This document shows, one piece after another, positions 22,391-34,801 of a DNA stretch of 64,000 bases. Positions within the stretch are counted from its first letter, which is position 1. Each line of letters opens with the position of its first letter. Made by a program: the position numbers and the translations under genes. The DNA is from Hydnum rufescens UP504 (lineage: Eukaryota; Basidiomycota; Agaricomycetes; Cantharellales; Hydnaceae). Location: NCBI GenBank assembly GCA_014904985.1, contig MU128951.1, forward strand, positions 145,097 through 209,096, given 5' to 3'. The notes under the pieces were generated by a model. The model was not told the DNA's origin, made no database searches, and was given only the letters and a program-made list of their open reading frames with translations.

Positions 22391-22571
22391 TGAAGTGTTG
22401 TTCCCACTCCGGCATGCTCCGATAGTCTGAGAACACTTGGAGTTCCACTCCCAGTTCGGAATCAAGCACTCCCCTTGGACCTTGGTCAGAAAGTGCCTGC
22501 AATTCGTCTCCTACGGCCCCTTCCCCATCCTTCCGTAATTATACATAGGATCCCGACTCCTCGTCTGAACA

Positions 22572-23874
22572 TGGGAATCTACACGAACACCTCTGAGATT
22601 TCAAGGCATACTGTCTTAAATGCAAAATTAGTTCCAGATTCAGCACATCTAGGCTCTGGTGAGGTCTCCGGATTAAGTGGTATCGAAGCATCCAAGCAAC
22701 TTGCTGCCTGGACGGCCGTGGACCGACACATCAAGTCCGAGCACCGCGTAAGCTGTTCAGGTCTTCCAAAATTTCAAGAAGGCTTAAAGCTTACTTCGAT
22801 CCTGCAGGTTGTGGGCATTGGCTCCGGTGAGAGTATACTCTGCCTGTGGATCACACCCGAGATTCACGCCTCTGTAGGCTCCACTGTACCGTATGTCGTT
22901 GAGCGCATTATAGCCCAGGGCCAGGAAGCCAACAAAGACCGCGTATTTATTCCAACTGGTGCGGCTATGTACTGCAATAAGAAATCACCCCCCATCCAAG
23001 ACTTGCTTGTCGTTTGTTATAAGGTTTTCAATCTAAGGAGCTCATTGTCAAAGGGAATCTTGTCTTGGGAGACGTGGATCAGTTTCCATCCATCGATGTG
23101 ACAATTGATGGTGCCGACGAGTTAAGAACCATTACTACTGCCTTGGGAATTACTGGTTCCAAGTTCTGCTTTCGTCAGGGTTGACGCACAGCTCAATTGC
23201 ATCAAAGGGGCGGAGCGTGCCACTTACGGGAGAAAGTACTGGCCGAAGCTGCTGAATCGTACGTCAATCTTTGCTTTTAACAGGGGGTGATCTATGTGGG
23301 TCTTACAATCTGTCACTTGGAGATTCATCATTGTCGCTGACTACCGGAAGAAATCTGTTGTTCTGGGGACTTCTGTGTGTTTCCAATGTTCACGGAATCT
23401 GTATCAAGCTTGGAGAGGGTGCTGATCACCTTATCTCTAGTGGAAGCACGGAGTCCCAATTGAAGTAGTACCATTCGCCTACGTCAAGGTGTTGCGGAAC
23501 CTCAATCGTCTTGGATCTCCTACGGCCGCACTTCGTATGGCGAAGGCTAAAGCAGGTCCTGTTGTAAGTGATAATGGTAATTTCATCATTGACGCCCCGT
23601 TCGACGAGCAATATATGAAACATCCCTTGGAGGTGCGCAACGGCAACTAGATGCCTCTTGTCCCAAGATACTTAAAATTGATCATCTCTTGAAGCTGTTG
23701 TCGCAAATCAAAATGCTGACCGGTGTTGTGGAAGTGGGCCTATTCTGCAATGTGGCTAAGGTGGCGTATTTCGGAGAAGAAGTATGGAGATGCTCCCAAA
23801 TCAGACCCCTACGGTTTTTAGTCTCATTTTTTCCTCCTCAGGACGGTAGTGTTACCGTGCGTGCTCTGGATTAA
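22572..23874 (+). CDS. RKI1: Ribose-5-phosphate isomerase
   Basis: Multi-exon gene. Recognisable blocks in order: GIEASKQLAAWTAVDRHI, VVGIGSG joined to STVPYVVERI, GFQSKELIVKGNLVLGDV, VTIDGADE, LNCIKG then ACHLREKVLAEAAES, VADYRKKS, WKHGVPIEVVPFAYVKVL, LRMAKAKAGPVVSDNGNF, IKMLTGVVEVGLF and DGSVTVRALD. These cover the substrate-binding GIGSGST loop and the catalytic DGADE and KG-rich motifs of type A isomerases (pentose phosphate pathway, cytosol). One base is missing at the glycine-rich KGGGAC motif: the G run at 23207-23210 needs one more G. The exact start is uncertain; 22572 gives the shortest consistent N-terminus. Confidence 0.92.
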
Positions 23875-24050
23875 TTGGCGGAAAGTCGATGGGTCAACGC
23901 GTGCCGTGGATTGGAGCAGTGTGTCGAATACAGATTGACAACCACTGCCGAGCTTCCAACATTGCAGCTGCCTAGATTTCGCTCAGTCAAAGGTCCCCCT
24001 CCGAGTGTACATGTGTGTTAACTCTTGTATGAAATAAACTGCTACTAGAC

Positions 24051-24546
24051 CGGCTAGTTTTTGCTAGCGTAACGCGAGATAGGCTCGAGTTATGATGTCC
24101 GCTCTGCGGACCGAAACTCCTCGCCAATGCTGGGTGAGATGAGCTCAATGTCTCTTACTGCGTGTGGGCGGAGAAGTCCGAAGGACGCCGAATTCTCATC
24201 AATTCGGGCAGCGCTGAAGCCTTAGCCTCGAAAGAAGCTGGACTGAAGAATAGGCTTACAGCGTGTACTTCGGGCTCTCGGAGCGTGGGAAAGACAAGCT
24301 GCAATGACTATGCAACCCTGTCCCAGACACGCATTGTTTTGACCCGATCAAAAGGGATGGTGGGCGGGTGAAAAGAGAATTCTTCGTCTCGAGAGCACAG
24401 CAGAAGATATTCTCGGCTAAGCGACTACAGTGTGAGTGAAGCACTGTCGTCTTCAGGAATCCGGCATCTCCCGGATTGGCGCTGGCTCGAACTCTAACGC
24501 CGGCCTTATCCAGCAATATCTCGCTCCGCTACGCAAAAACTAGCCG
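24051..24546. mobile_element. MITE-like element with ~31-bp terminal inverted repeats
   Basis: The left end CGGCTAGTTTTTGC plus a GCGAGATA block at 24051-24081, and the reverse complement of the right end at 24516-24546, match at most positions. It is 496 bp long and non-coding. No clear target duplication, so the family cannot be named. Confidence 0.6.
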
Positions 24547-25432
24547 TGGCCCACGTTCCGCTCGCAAGCTCGCTCACGTGCTCTCTAATCTCAATCTTCT
24601 TCGGGTTATTTTTATTGCCGTTCGGGAAAATATTGGGAATGAATAATGATGTCAGAGATGGCCCACGTTTGTCAGCTTGGAATTCACGTATGTCAATTGT
24701 AAAGGGGACATTGCAGAAAATGTAATGTCAGCTTAAATACAGTTCCCCCGAGCTACAGTTGGATCTGAGTGAAATACACTAGTTTTGTGGGGGTTACGCA
24801 CGGGCACAGGACGTACGGTTGGAGGTACGCTGGAGGTCAATGGATTTTGTTTACCCGTTTTGTGGCAGTAAACACGGTATCTATCCGAGCCACTTCACTC
24901 GGACAACACTGTATGGATTTTCTGTTCTCCAGTGATGAAGGGTTTTATTATTCACAGGCCCCAAACTGAGGCCAAAGTGGAGCGTGCAGAGGATCTTTAT
25001 TCCGTGTCGTTATCAGAAGTTGAGAACGGCTGCAGAGTCTGCTGCCCCAGAGCAGACCAAAAATCAAAAACTTGAAAACAGAAAACAAAATTGACCACCT
25101 GGCCGGGCCGGGCGACTTGATAGTGGCTCAATCCATTCCCGTTTCCTAATGTTGGAACAGATTCGGAGATCGGAGGTCACTTTCCGCCACCACGCCTAAC
25201 TGGGAAACAAAAGCTGCGGGCTTTACGGCAGTGGTACGATTGAGGCAAGGCTGTGTTCGAGCACAGAACCAGATGACACTCAAACAAATCGCCAAACGCG
25301 GCCGGTTGCCAGGTCACTTAAGATACACAAACGCGGTAAGTGTTGCTACGGTCATTCTGGAAATAGTCATGATAAGGCCCATGCCCGATTGTGGTACAGA
25401 ATGTTACTCTTAGAGCCGAAGAAGATATCGGT
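24547..25432. other. Intergenic interval
   Basis: No coherent exon chain on either strand. Directly right of the MITE-like element are GCTCGC/GCGAGC-type short palindromes. Confidence 0.4.
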
Positions 25433-25936
25433 CTAATCATCATCTGAGAAGAGAAGTGAAGGATATGTAAAAGGGACCCTGTGCCAAGCCCAAGTGTTGA
25501 CGTACAGTTGCAGCAGCCACACAATGCCTCAAGCTCGCAGCACTAGAAGGAGAATACTTGGATGAGATTTGTGGGCACTAGACCTTACTATCAACCATGA
25601 ACGTACGCAGATATCTTCCTATGAGGGGTGCAATGTGCGTGAGGTGCTTGGCGGACGAAGATCAGGCAATCGCAGCACTTACAAGTGCACAGCAGCAGCA
25701 GATGCAAATTAGACAGTCCTTGATGAAATTCCCTCCCCCACGGAGTCGGAGAGGCTTCTGCCTGTCTTCGGGGGCAAGGGCATCACCCTGAGCAGGGAGG
25801 GCTGGAGTGTTCTGATGTCAGTGACATCGACAGTTATTTCCCAGGGATGCCTCGTACCCATCTGCTTATTAGCAGCTGGTTGTTGCATCTGGGCAGTTTC
25901 GTTGGGTTGCTGGGTACTAGTAAAGAAGGAGAGCAT
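25433..25936 (-). CDS. Small cysteine-rich protein
   Basis: Proposed exons begin at 25936 (Gln/Asn-rich N-terminus, STQQPNETAQMQQ). They continue with LRLRGGGNFIKDC and CLICICCCCAL, then EDIC, then CCELEALCGCC, and end near 25433. Pro/Gln-rich heads with RLRGGG and a Cys-rich hydrophobic tail are common in small Agaricomycete proteins of unknown function, possibly palmitoylated or membrane-attached. The first junction needs one extra G (CC at 25761-25762 on the plus strand). The exon model is tentative. Confidence 0.45.
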
Positions 25937-26160
25937 GTTGTTGGTGGAGACGAAATACTTTTCCCCCCCTTTATATACCTTTGATGTAGGCTGTGCAACC
26001 CTGCATTGCGCCGAGACTCAGTTTGTGACGGTGATTCTCACTCCCATAGTCATTCGAATCGAAAATAACTACCACGGACATGACATGAAATGGGCATTAC
26101 TGTAATACAGAACCGTGCATGGAGGAAGAGCAAGAAATTCAGCGGCATATAAACAAATAC

Positions 26161-29100
26161 TCAGTCCAGCGGGGTCCCACTCAGCCTCCTGCGCTCAGGA
26201 TGGTGCCAATACGTCGATTGTCGTCGCCCAACTCTTCCATTTTCTACCGGCCCTCCGGGCTCCAGTCCATCGACAGCTTCTGGAGGTGAGGGTGTCATTA
26301 TTTCGTCTGAATCACTTTCGTTGTCCTCGTGACCATTTTCTGTTACCCAGTAACCGTCGTCATCAGATAGATTTATTACACCCGTAGCACTAGACGATAT
26401 ATGAATAAGGGTCAGACTCTAGCCCACTGCGCAAGAAAATATGGATGCTGCGCACTGGTCGAAACTGAATCTGCGAGAGTTGGACCCAGAGGGAATGGGC
26501 CGCGACGGTCCGGGTCTCAGATCGCGCCAAGGATTCGAACCAGATTCCGACGGAGGCTTTGGAGCATCTGCTTGCGGGGTGCTAGAATCCTCAGGGGGTT
26601 CAACCTCCTCTCCACTTTCAGTGGTCAATTTCTTCCTATGGCCCATAAATCGCCCTGCGATGTGACGGACATCGTTTCGCATAACGCTGTACTTCCGCCG
26701 GAGGGTCAGGACAACCGCCTGCGTCGAAGCATCGCCATTTTTCGTCGGGACATCCCCATTGTCACCATCGTTATCATTGTAGTTGGCCAGAGTTTGACCT
26801 TTCTTCAGGGGAAGCCATGGTTGAGGAAGAACACCGTTGAGAGCAGGATGTCCGTATCGTCTTTTACCCGTGCTAGAGCCCAAATCATGAAGTTACAGCA
26901 AGACTTGGATAGAAATTTACATACTTCAGTATTCCATAGTAGAAGTTAGTCATGGGAGGTTGCGACTAGAGACTAACAAATGAGAGATAAGTTCTGCACA
27001 ATGCCACGAAGGACGAACATAATCGGTACGGGTCTCCTCGGGGGCAACATACAGAGTTTCATCGTTTTGCGCGTATCGACGCCGGTTGAGATGGCTGGAT
27101 TCAGCGGCTTAGAAAGAAAGAGCGAACCATGCGTATCATTGAGCGACTCACGTATGCGAGCTGCTAACGTGTTCCCCAGCCTGGAGACGGCTCACCTCAT
27201 CCGTACCTCCTCGCTGTGCGTCGTACACGAAGTCCAAGTTCACGTAGCGGCTCAGGGGTCTGTACTCGCGGTTCATGTACCAGGTCCAGGATAAGGTGAA
27301 CACGAGCAGGGGTAACATCAGCGTGGACAACACAAACGACTTTGAAAGTGTGAAGATGCCGATCATGAAGAGATGGAATATGACGACGCCCCACATCAGA
27401 CGGTTGAAAGTGATCGGCCAAGCCTCGCCACGGGACTCGTATGGCTTATAGAACACTGGCCAAAAGATGAACTGAGAGGGATGAGAATGGATGCGCGCTT
27501 CACTACACTCACCAAACAGAAGTTTGTATTTGTACACGACATACGCAATGCCAAAGTAGATCGCGCCAAATATCACGATGAGTGGTTGAATTACACTGTA
27601 TGTGAGGGTGATAACGAAAACTAGAATCGCCTGGGGATATACGGCTCCGTAGTTGAGCATTGGGGGTGCGTTCACTTCTGCATATTCTTTTGTCCAAGCC
27701 TGGTTACAGTCCGTACAAATAGGTAACGCTGAGCCAGTTTACCTCGTGGAGTCCGGACCCAAAAAATACGAGAGATGAAACGAGGGATAATGACTCCAAG
27801 GTTTAGTAGTTGCAAGGGCATCACGCCGAGACCTGGAAATTGTGAATACATAATAGTTTGTGCCTGTGAGGGCGTCACATTTACCTTGTAAGATAATGTA
27901 GCACACAAAGAACCGTTTCGCAACACCTCGCTTCAATGCTTGAGCAAGTTTCTCTGGTACTTTGGCCGGAGAATTGGCCAGATCTCGTACGAGGGCCCAA
28001 TATGTGCTCGCCACCAGAAAGATGAAGACGACATTGATCACAAGAAACAGAAAGTACCTGAGGCAATTAAATATCAATTGTACTCGCAAAGGATTGACGT
28101 AGACTCTAAGACAAACTTCTTCAATAAGGCATACTCCACCCAGCTCCTGGCTTTGAGACCTTCGGTGTATGATAAAGCTGCACATGATGCCTTCAGTGCC
28201 AATAGTCGCGCACAAACGTGGAAAGTTGCGTTTGGACAAACCTTCGAGAAGGAATGGTAACAGGCCGTTCAGAGCAATCACGGCAAAGGAAGGAAGCGAT
28301 GTCTGTATCAGACTTCGGAGCCTTGGACTAAGATCAATGAACCGACCCAGCCATGGGGCTGCTTTCTTGATTTCTTCGTAACTCAACAAAGATGCCAATG
28401 TCGAGACGGGAACAAGCCAGAACAAGAATAATAACACCAGAAAGGCGAAGACAAGGACCTGACGTATGCGGAGATTCCATCTAGTGTGCGTCATATTTGA
28501 CCAAACCACGTCGCGTGGCTCTGGCGCGAGACAAGCCCTACCAGTCGAACTCACAACTTGGGCGGCAATTTGCTGAGATAGCACAGCGGGCAGGGTCAAT
28601 TGGCCACATGCAAAGGATAACCGGGGACAAGACCTACCGCACTTGACATGGTTTCGAAAGTCACAAAAGCCGTGCCTGTAGACTGTAATTTGGCAGATCG
28701 TCGCTCTCGCAGGACAGCCTCATCAGCAGCTTTGAACTGGGAGGCTAGATATTCCAGAGCATCGTGCTTCTTACCAAACCAGGACGATCGAATCGTTGGT
28801 CGGGATCGGTGAGGAACTACAAGCCTGACACGTTGTGCTTCCTCGTCTCCTGCATCAACGAGTTGAACGGTCGATGGATCCGATCGTACATTCATTGATG
28901 GATCGTATTCCTCCACCGAGGATGGATTTCCCACATACTTGGTCCATGCCGCCTCCAGCTTCAATAGTGCGTCCGTACGTCTCTCGATGAGGCTATGCAG
29001 CCGCCCTAACTCGCGACAAAGCGTGACCGACTCGACAGGCAAATCCATCTTTTCGAAATGAGTCGCAAGGGCATGTTCGCCTCGTAGGTGATTTGGCAAA

Positions 29101-30004
29101 TCCGTGATCATGACAGTACGGGCGGGGACCGAATGAACCAGTTGGAGACAGAAAAGCTGTCTCGAGCGAATGTGCTGTTCGTAATTTATATAGATGAACC
29201 TTAAAGCAAGGCCTGTGAAGACGTATGTGAAGAGGAGATGTAGTGTATGGATGGAATTCGCGTCGTTGAAGAGATCTAGCCAGTCACTTGGGATGGGCAA
29301 AGCTGGCTCAGCTAGGCGGCGAAACTTCCCAGTATCGTCATCATCATCTCCAAGAACGTCATTATTCTAGAGGTGTCGTTCAGCGATCATGCCGAGAGGG
29401 GACGGCCCGACACTCACATGGTAATTAACTGGCATTAAGATGCAGAGCACCAATATAGATGCAGTTGTAAATAGATAGAAAGACATTTTGAGGAAATTCA
29501 GCAACTGGACAAGCCAAAGTAAGCACACAATCATGCAGGACTTGTGAGATTACTAACAACTGCGGCATCCAGACCCACAATTTGCAAAATCGTGAATTCT
29601 GAGGTGCGGATGGTCGGCAGAATCCAAGCGAAGAACGATAAATGCGTATGCGCCTCATGTGGAGAGAAGCCTGTCGGGTACATCGACAAATAAAATTTAA
29701 GGGTGAAGAATCTTCAAAATCTCGTTACCTTTGAGCTTTGTCCGCGGTGCAAACAGTACTGGCCACCGCGTCCGGCAATAGGAGAACACGATAAATGAAA
29801 ACAATCCAATCGCGCACGATAATTCAAGCTGGGTGGTCAACCATGGACCAGTAAATTCCTCTGGAGAAAACGTATTTGTCTACCAGCATGTATATCCTCC
29901 AGGTATGAAAGCTCACTGGTGGGGGGAAGACCGGGGGGGAGGTGTGGCGAATCTGGCTCATCATCACCGAACAGTCGTGCGGTTAGACCGCCGATATGTT
30001 CCAT
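26161..30004 (-). CDS. CSC1/OSCA/TMEM63-type calcium-permeable channel (DUF221 family)
   Basis: Large multi-exon gene. It starts at 30004 (MEHIGGLTARLFG), then EFTGPWLTTQLE and a first membrane helix (IGLFSFIVFSY). It continues through LHLLFTYVFTGLALRFIY, the cytosolic RRM-like loop (RTVMITDLPNHLRGE, AFVTFET), VVWSNMTHTRWNLRIRQ, and pore-region helices (LILVF-like blocks from 28400 to 27250). It ends with RYGHPALNGVLPQPWLPL, KGQTLANY and an acidic disordered tail ending at 26161. The motif order matches fungal CSC1/Rsn1 relatives of hyperosmolality or mechanosensitive OSCA channels in the plasma membrane. The last exon is 26161-26389. The start is 128 bp from MRF1. Confidence 0.9.
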
Positions 30005-30132
30005 AGTTGTGCTGCGTGTGCTGAAAGGTGCAAAACCGTTCAATCGTTCTAGTCAACGCCAAATTCACTGGTCGCACTGTTCGGCAGGCCCCGAGAGCTT
30101 GTTTAATTCCTGGAGGGCTTGAAACTGACCTC

Positions 30133-31788
30133 ATGTATGTGTGGCTAACAGCGACTCGTAGGTCATTGCTGCAATGTCCTCGAGTGAAGTATTGCATACC
30201 GACTCCCGCTTCTGTATCGACTTATGGTACTTCTGCAATCAAGGGGAAGGGCAGACAAGTTTCTTCCTTTGATATTAGCGATGCACTCGAACAACAAGGA
30301 GCGCGCGTACTGCGAGTCGTGAAAGCAAAAGTGGACGAACGACAGAAATTACTAGAGGAAGAGGTAATTTCTCTCACATATGATGTTAAAGCTTCCCACT
30401 TAGAATAGTGGCCCATAGCGAAGTGGTGCTCGGGATGATGGTGCATACTCAACCCCCAATCACTTCCAAAGGGCGGTACGTCTCAAGGATCTGGAGCCAG
30501 TGCATCGTGAATGGGAAACATGGCAGAGGTCTATGGAGGTCCTCTTTACACTCTCGAAGACTACGTGCCTCGTACTGACGTGCAGTGCTACTGTTAGACT
30601 TTACGACATACAATGTCGATGCTCCCAGAGGAACCTGACCCGTCAATGCGAGCATTAATCGAAGAAGAACGCGACCAAATTGCGGAATCTCTGTCTCACC
30701 AACTCACAGAAACAATCCCAAGCCTACTTATTCCCGCTTCCAAGACGAAATTGCTGTCTGCCATTATGGAACTAAAGGCTGGAGCCGGAGGCGATGAGGC
30801 GTCCTTGTTTCTTTCCGAAATCCTGCGCATGTACACACGGCTTGCGACTTCGAGTGGATTCCGTCCCGAACTAGTCGCTTCTACGACTCTGGAAGGATCT
30901 AAGGGTCCCACCGGCGGGATTCGGGATGCTATTTTGGAGATCAAAGGGAAAGGATCCTACGACGTATTTCGCTGGGAAAGCGGCGTCCATCGGGTTCAAA
31001 GGGTTCCAGCAACTGAAACCCAAGGAAGAACGCATACCAGCACTGTTGCGGTGGTGGTGCGTGCACATTATTTTATGGGAAAGTGAATTTAGTCCATGGG
31101 ATCAGTTTTAGGTGCTCCCAAGTTCAGATGAACAGTCTTCTAACGAAGATTTGGACATTGTGGATCCGAAAGACGTGCGAACGGAAGTTATGAGGTCCAG
31201 AGGGGCCGGTGGACAGGTGCGTGGGCCTAGAGGGTCAATCGTGGTGTCGGCGCATCACCGACCAATGGTCCTTCCTTTGATTAGCATGTCAACAAAACGG
31301 AGTCTGCTATTCGGTTAACTCACGAGCCAACAGGGATCACGGTATCCATGCAGGACTCGCGAAGCCAACACCAGGTGCGTATAGAACAAGAGCATCTTCG
31401 TTTGTATATTCTCACTATCCTCCTCTTCTGGCCCAGAACCGAACCAAAGCCTGGCAAATTTTACGTGCACGACTTCTGGACCGCAAAATGACAGAAGAAA
31501 TTAGACAACAGCGCGAAACTCGACGGGATTTGGTGCGAAGTGCAGATCGAAGTGAAAAAGTCCGGACATATAATTTCCCCAGGTCAGTCCTGACATGCTC
31601 AACATCTCGGATCCATTATATCCTTGAGTGAATTTCAGGACCGGCTGACGGACCACCGTATCAACTACTCTGTCAACAATTTGGCCGGAATACTTGAGGG
31701 GGACGGGCTGGAAGATGTCATCAACGAATTGCAGAAAGCCCATGAAATGTCTCTGATAGAAAATCTCTTGCCGGCCGAGAGGGCATGA
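30133..31788 (+). CDS. MRF1: Mitochondrial peptide chain release factor 1
   Basis: Class I release factor with a presequence-like N-terminus ([15 protein letters not shown]). Landmarks: coiled N-domain ([13 protein letters not shown]), [25 protein letters not shown], the catalytic GGQ loop at 31208-31216 (RGAGGQ), then [24 protein letters not shown] and [17 protein letters not shown]. It terminates mitochondrial translation by hydrolysing peptidyl-tRNA. An intron starts directly after the GGQ codons. The conserved [14 protein letters not shown] block is split by an intron and one base short: CCCC at 31577-31580 needs a fifth C. Confidence 0.93.
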
Positions 31789-31918
31789 GGTACCCCTGGC
31801 GTCTTTGATCTTTGGCAAACTAAAGAGAGAGTACAACATCCTAAACAACCAACCATCTACACGTACAGCAATGCCTTCCATAATCTCCAACATAATAATA
31901 GAGATCCCATTTGAGTAA

Positions 31919-34399
31919 TTAAACGCGAGTCGGTGCATGAAGAGATTTAGATTCAGCCCCTGACGCCCCTTTCATACTCCTTGCCTTTTCTACCGATTTG
32001 ACGCTTGCATGATCCTGCGCGGAAGATGCGCGACGTGTCGCGATAGCTTGGGGTTCACTGTGTGAACGATTGCGATGGATGGCATCCATAATTCCACGGG
32101 GGTGCAGAGGCTCATACATGCGGATAAAAACATCCGCACCGTGGTTAGATTGCGCAGTTTCTTCGGGCTCACCCGGGGGTCCGTCCGTTTCTGGGCGCTA
32201 AAAGGAGAAAAAAAGCAATATCTCAGTTCAATCTTCGAATGTCTGACCACAAAATGTGGTGGTACCAAGTTCTCTCTAACATGCTTGGGTTCCACCGAGG
32301 TCTGTCTCTATGCGCGGGATCTCTTTCTAGGGAATTGATTATTTGTCGTTGGAGGGGCATACGGTTGCCCTGATGAAGGTGGAGAGCCGGAGCGAGTCAG
32401 ATCGGGGTATTCGGGTGCTTCTACGGCAGCCACTACGTGCGCTGGATGATTACTGACACGATTGAATGCGGCCATGAGATCATCATCAGAATCACGCGAT
32501 AATTTTTCGATCTTTTCAACCTCTGCATTCTTTCCCTTGACGTCGACATCAGCACCGAATATCGAGGAGACTGATACGCCGGTGGTAACTCTTTCGACGC
32601 CGGGTGAGGGGGGTCCGATGTGACCGAAGCAGAACGACGTGAGCTAGCACTCGGAGTGATATCAATGGGCGGTACAGGGACCCTGGGTATATGTGATCGC
32701 CCAGGGGAGGTAACCGCTCCTGCTTTGGTCCTTGGCGGCTCCGCCACATCTTCCGCAATCGAGTGAATCAACGGGGATGGAGGTCCACCATGAGAAGGTG
32801 GCTTGATAGGGACAGACAATTGAGAGTTAGTTACGGAGAAAGGTCGGTGAGGCAGTGGTTTTGAATACGGGTCAGCTGGTCTAGTATGAGACGAGGGTGG
32901 AACATCTTGACGACCCGATGAGGACTCTCGAAGAGATCCGGGAGGCACTAGCAGAGCAGGTGCCCGAGCGCTATGCGGGGACTGCGTACCAGATGTGGGG
33001 TGTCGGGATGGCGTACTCTGTTCAGTAGCCCGAGGGGAAGAACGGTTTGGGGGGATAATAGAGCCCAGCGACGACATGGAAGGCCTAGATCCTGGGCTCG
33101 ACAGGGGAGCAAGAACCTGTTGCAAGTTCGATGCGTAATGAGCCTTGGAATCTAATGAACGCGATCCCATAGAACCATCGGGGATTAGGGGCGGTGACTG
33201 AGAGTCTTCATCCCTTGGGACATCGCCGAGGAGCTCCGTTAGCTCAACACCTTCCATCTGAGCTCGCCTCATCGCGGTAAATTGGTTATGCATTTGTCGG
33301 ATTTCGGCACGAGCTGCGCGGCGTGCCATTTTATCCTCTCTTTCTTTTTGTCTCTGTGCCTGACGAATAGCTTCGGTTTCCGCTCGACTGTTATTATGCG
33401 CAATAATCTGCGCGTTTAGACGTGCGGCGATAGTATTAGGATCTGAATCTATCTGGAATGCAGGAGATGAGGGAAAGGCGTGTGTCCCATGTGGTCGGAG
33501 TACATACTGCAAGGGAAACTTGAAAGTCCTTCAATTTCTGGATGTATCCCCGCAGGGTCACAGAGACCAGGGGCCAGTCCCAATCCGCGCGATGCGAAAC
33601 CACCTCCTGGGACCATTTCGTCAGCGTCTTAATAGTCCTAATTCAAGACGCTCTGTGAGAAGCTGCCAGTCGGTCCAAAGAGAGAGGAGGCCACACACTT
33701 AAGCAATGAACGATAAAGCGGGACATGACGGTTTGAACACCCTTCATTGAGGCGTACAGTCAATATGTAAAGAATTGCAAGAAGGGCATCATGTTCCCCC
33801 TGCATAAAGAAGATGATTATGGGCGTGAATCCTCGCAAAAAAAAAAAAATCGTTCTAGCCTTGTAATTATCCTCGTTCTCAGTCAAGGTACGCGCCCAAT
33901 TGATAGCAGAAGCAATGGCCTCCACCAGCTTCTTAATCCTGTCCGGGTCGATAGGCGGGAGCTGGACAAGCTCCTGAGAGTCACGTGGTGTCACGGTCAG
34001 TGAGGGCTCATCCGGTACTCTGCGTGCCTCACGAGGTGCAGATTTGTTCTCTGGAGATACAGTGGTTGCTTCCCGAGAGGGAGTAGTCTGCTCTGGGGAG
34101 GACTGGGGAGATTCTGACTCCATGTGTGCACGATTGAGAGGTGAGGGGATATAGGCGGGCTGGAAGGACTTTATGGAACGTCCTCCACGAGCGTAACCGC
34201 GAGGCGTATTTATCCATCCGTAATCCATCGATGTAGTCACCGCAGCGTCAAAATCCGATATCACCTTCCCAGGATCTGACTCGCTCGTGCTTGTTGATTC
34301 GCTTGAGGTGCTAACACTTTCCAATTCAGACTCGAGGTAACCGGAGGGACGCACCGGGACAGCAGTGTTCAAGACCACCGGTACAGTAGCTGGCTGCAC
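31919..34399 (-). CDS. Large mostly disordered orphan protein
   Basis: Multi-exon gene. The N-terminal third is Ser/Glu/Pro-rich. A central helical part (LVEAIASAINWARTL, GEHDALLAILYILTVRLN, TLTKWSQEVVSHRADWDW, GYIQKLKDF joined to IDSDPNTIAARLN) is followed by a charged coil (AEIRQMHNQF) and a long Ser/Pro-rich tail. The tail stays open to a plausible acidic end (DVDVKGKNAEVEKIEKL) only if a seventh G is assumed in the run 32608-32613. A last exon ends at 31919. A 13-base A run at about 33837 sits inside the central region. The family is not recognised and the 5' end is uncertain. Confidence 0.55.
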
Positions 34400-34801
34400 C
34401 CCTTCAGTCGAGGTCTGCTGTCAGTGATGACTGCATCGTGCTCAGCGTGAGGCAGCTCTCCTTATATAGTAGGTGTTCAAGGCCACGGCAAGCTCCGAAA
34501 ACAACGAGTTATTATAAATGTGACACTTGTACATTTGCAGCATACATGCAATTCCTCTGGAGTACTATATACGGGATGAAGTTGAACAAGGAAAATATGA
34601 ACTGAAGCGAGGAGCAGTGCAACACCGAGCGAGAAACTTATGTTGCATTTCGATTTTGAGGTTAATTTATACAGGATTCTCAGGTCGATAGAGGCGACGG
34701 GGTGGGCTGCAGTCTTCTTCGGTGAAATCTAGAGTCAAGGGGAACCAAAGGTCATTATATATTATCAGATATGAGGTGTCGGGCGCACTGATGGGAGAGG
34801 A

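Noticed and set aside
22475..22571. Earlier start for ribose-5-phosphate isomerase
   Set aside because: The extra N-terminus resembles a 5' leader and is not expected for this cytosolic enzyme. The downstream ATG is preferred, though not proven.
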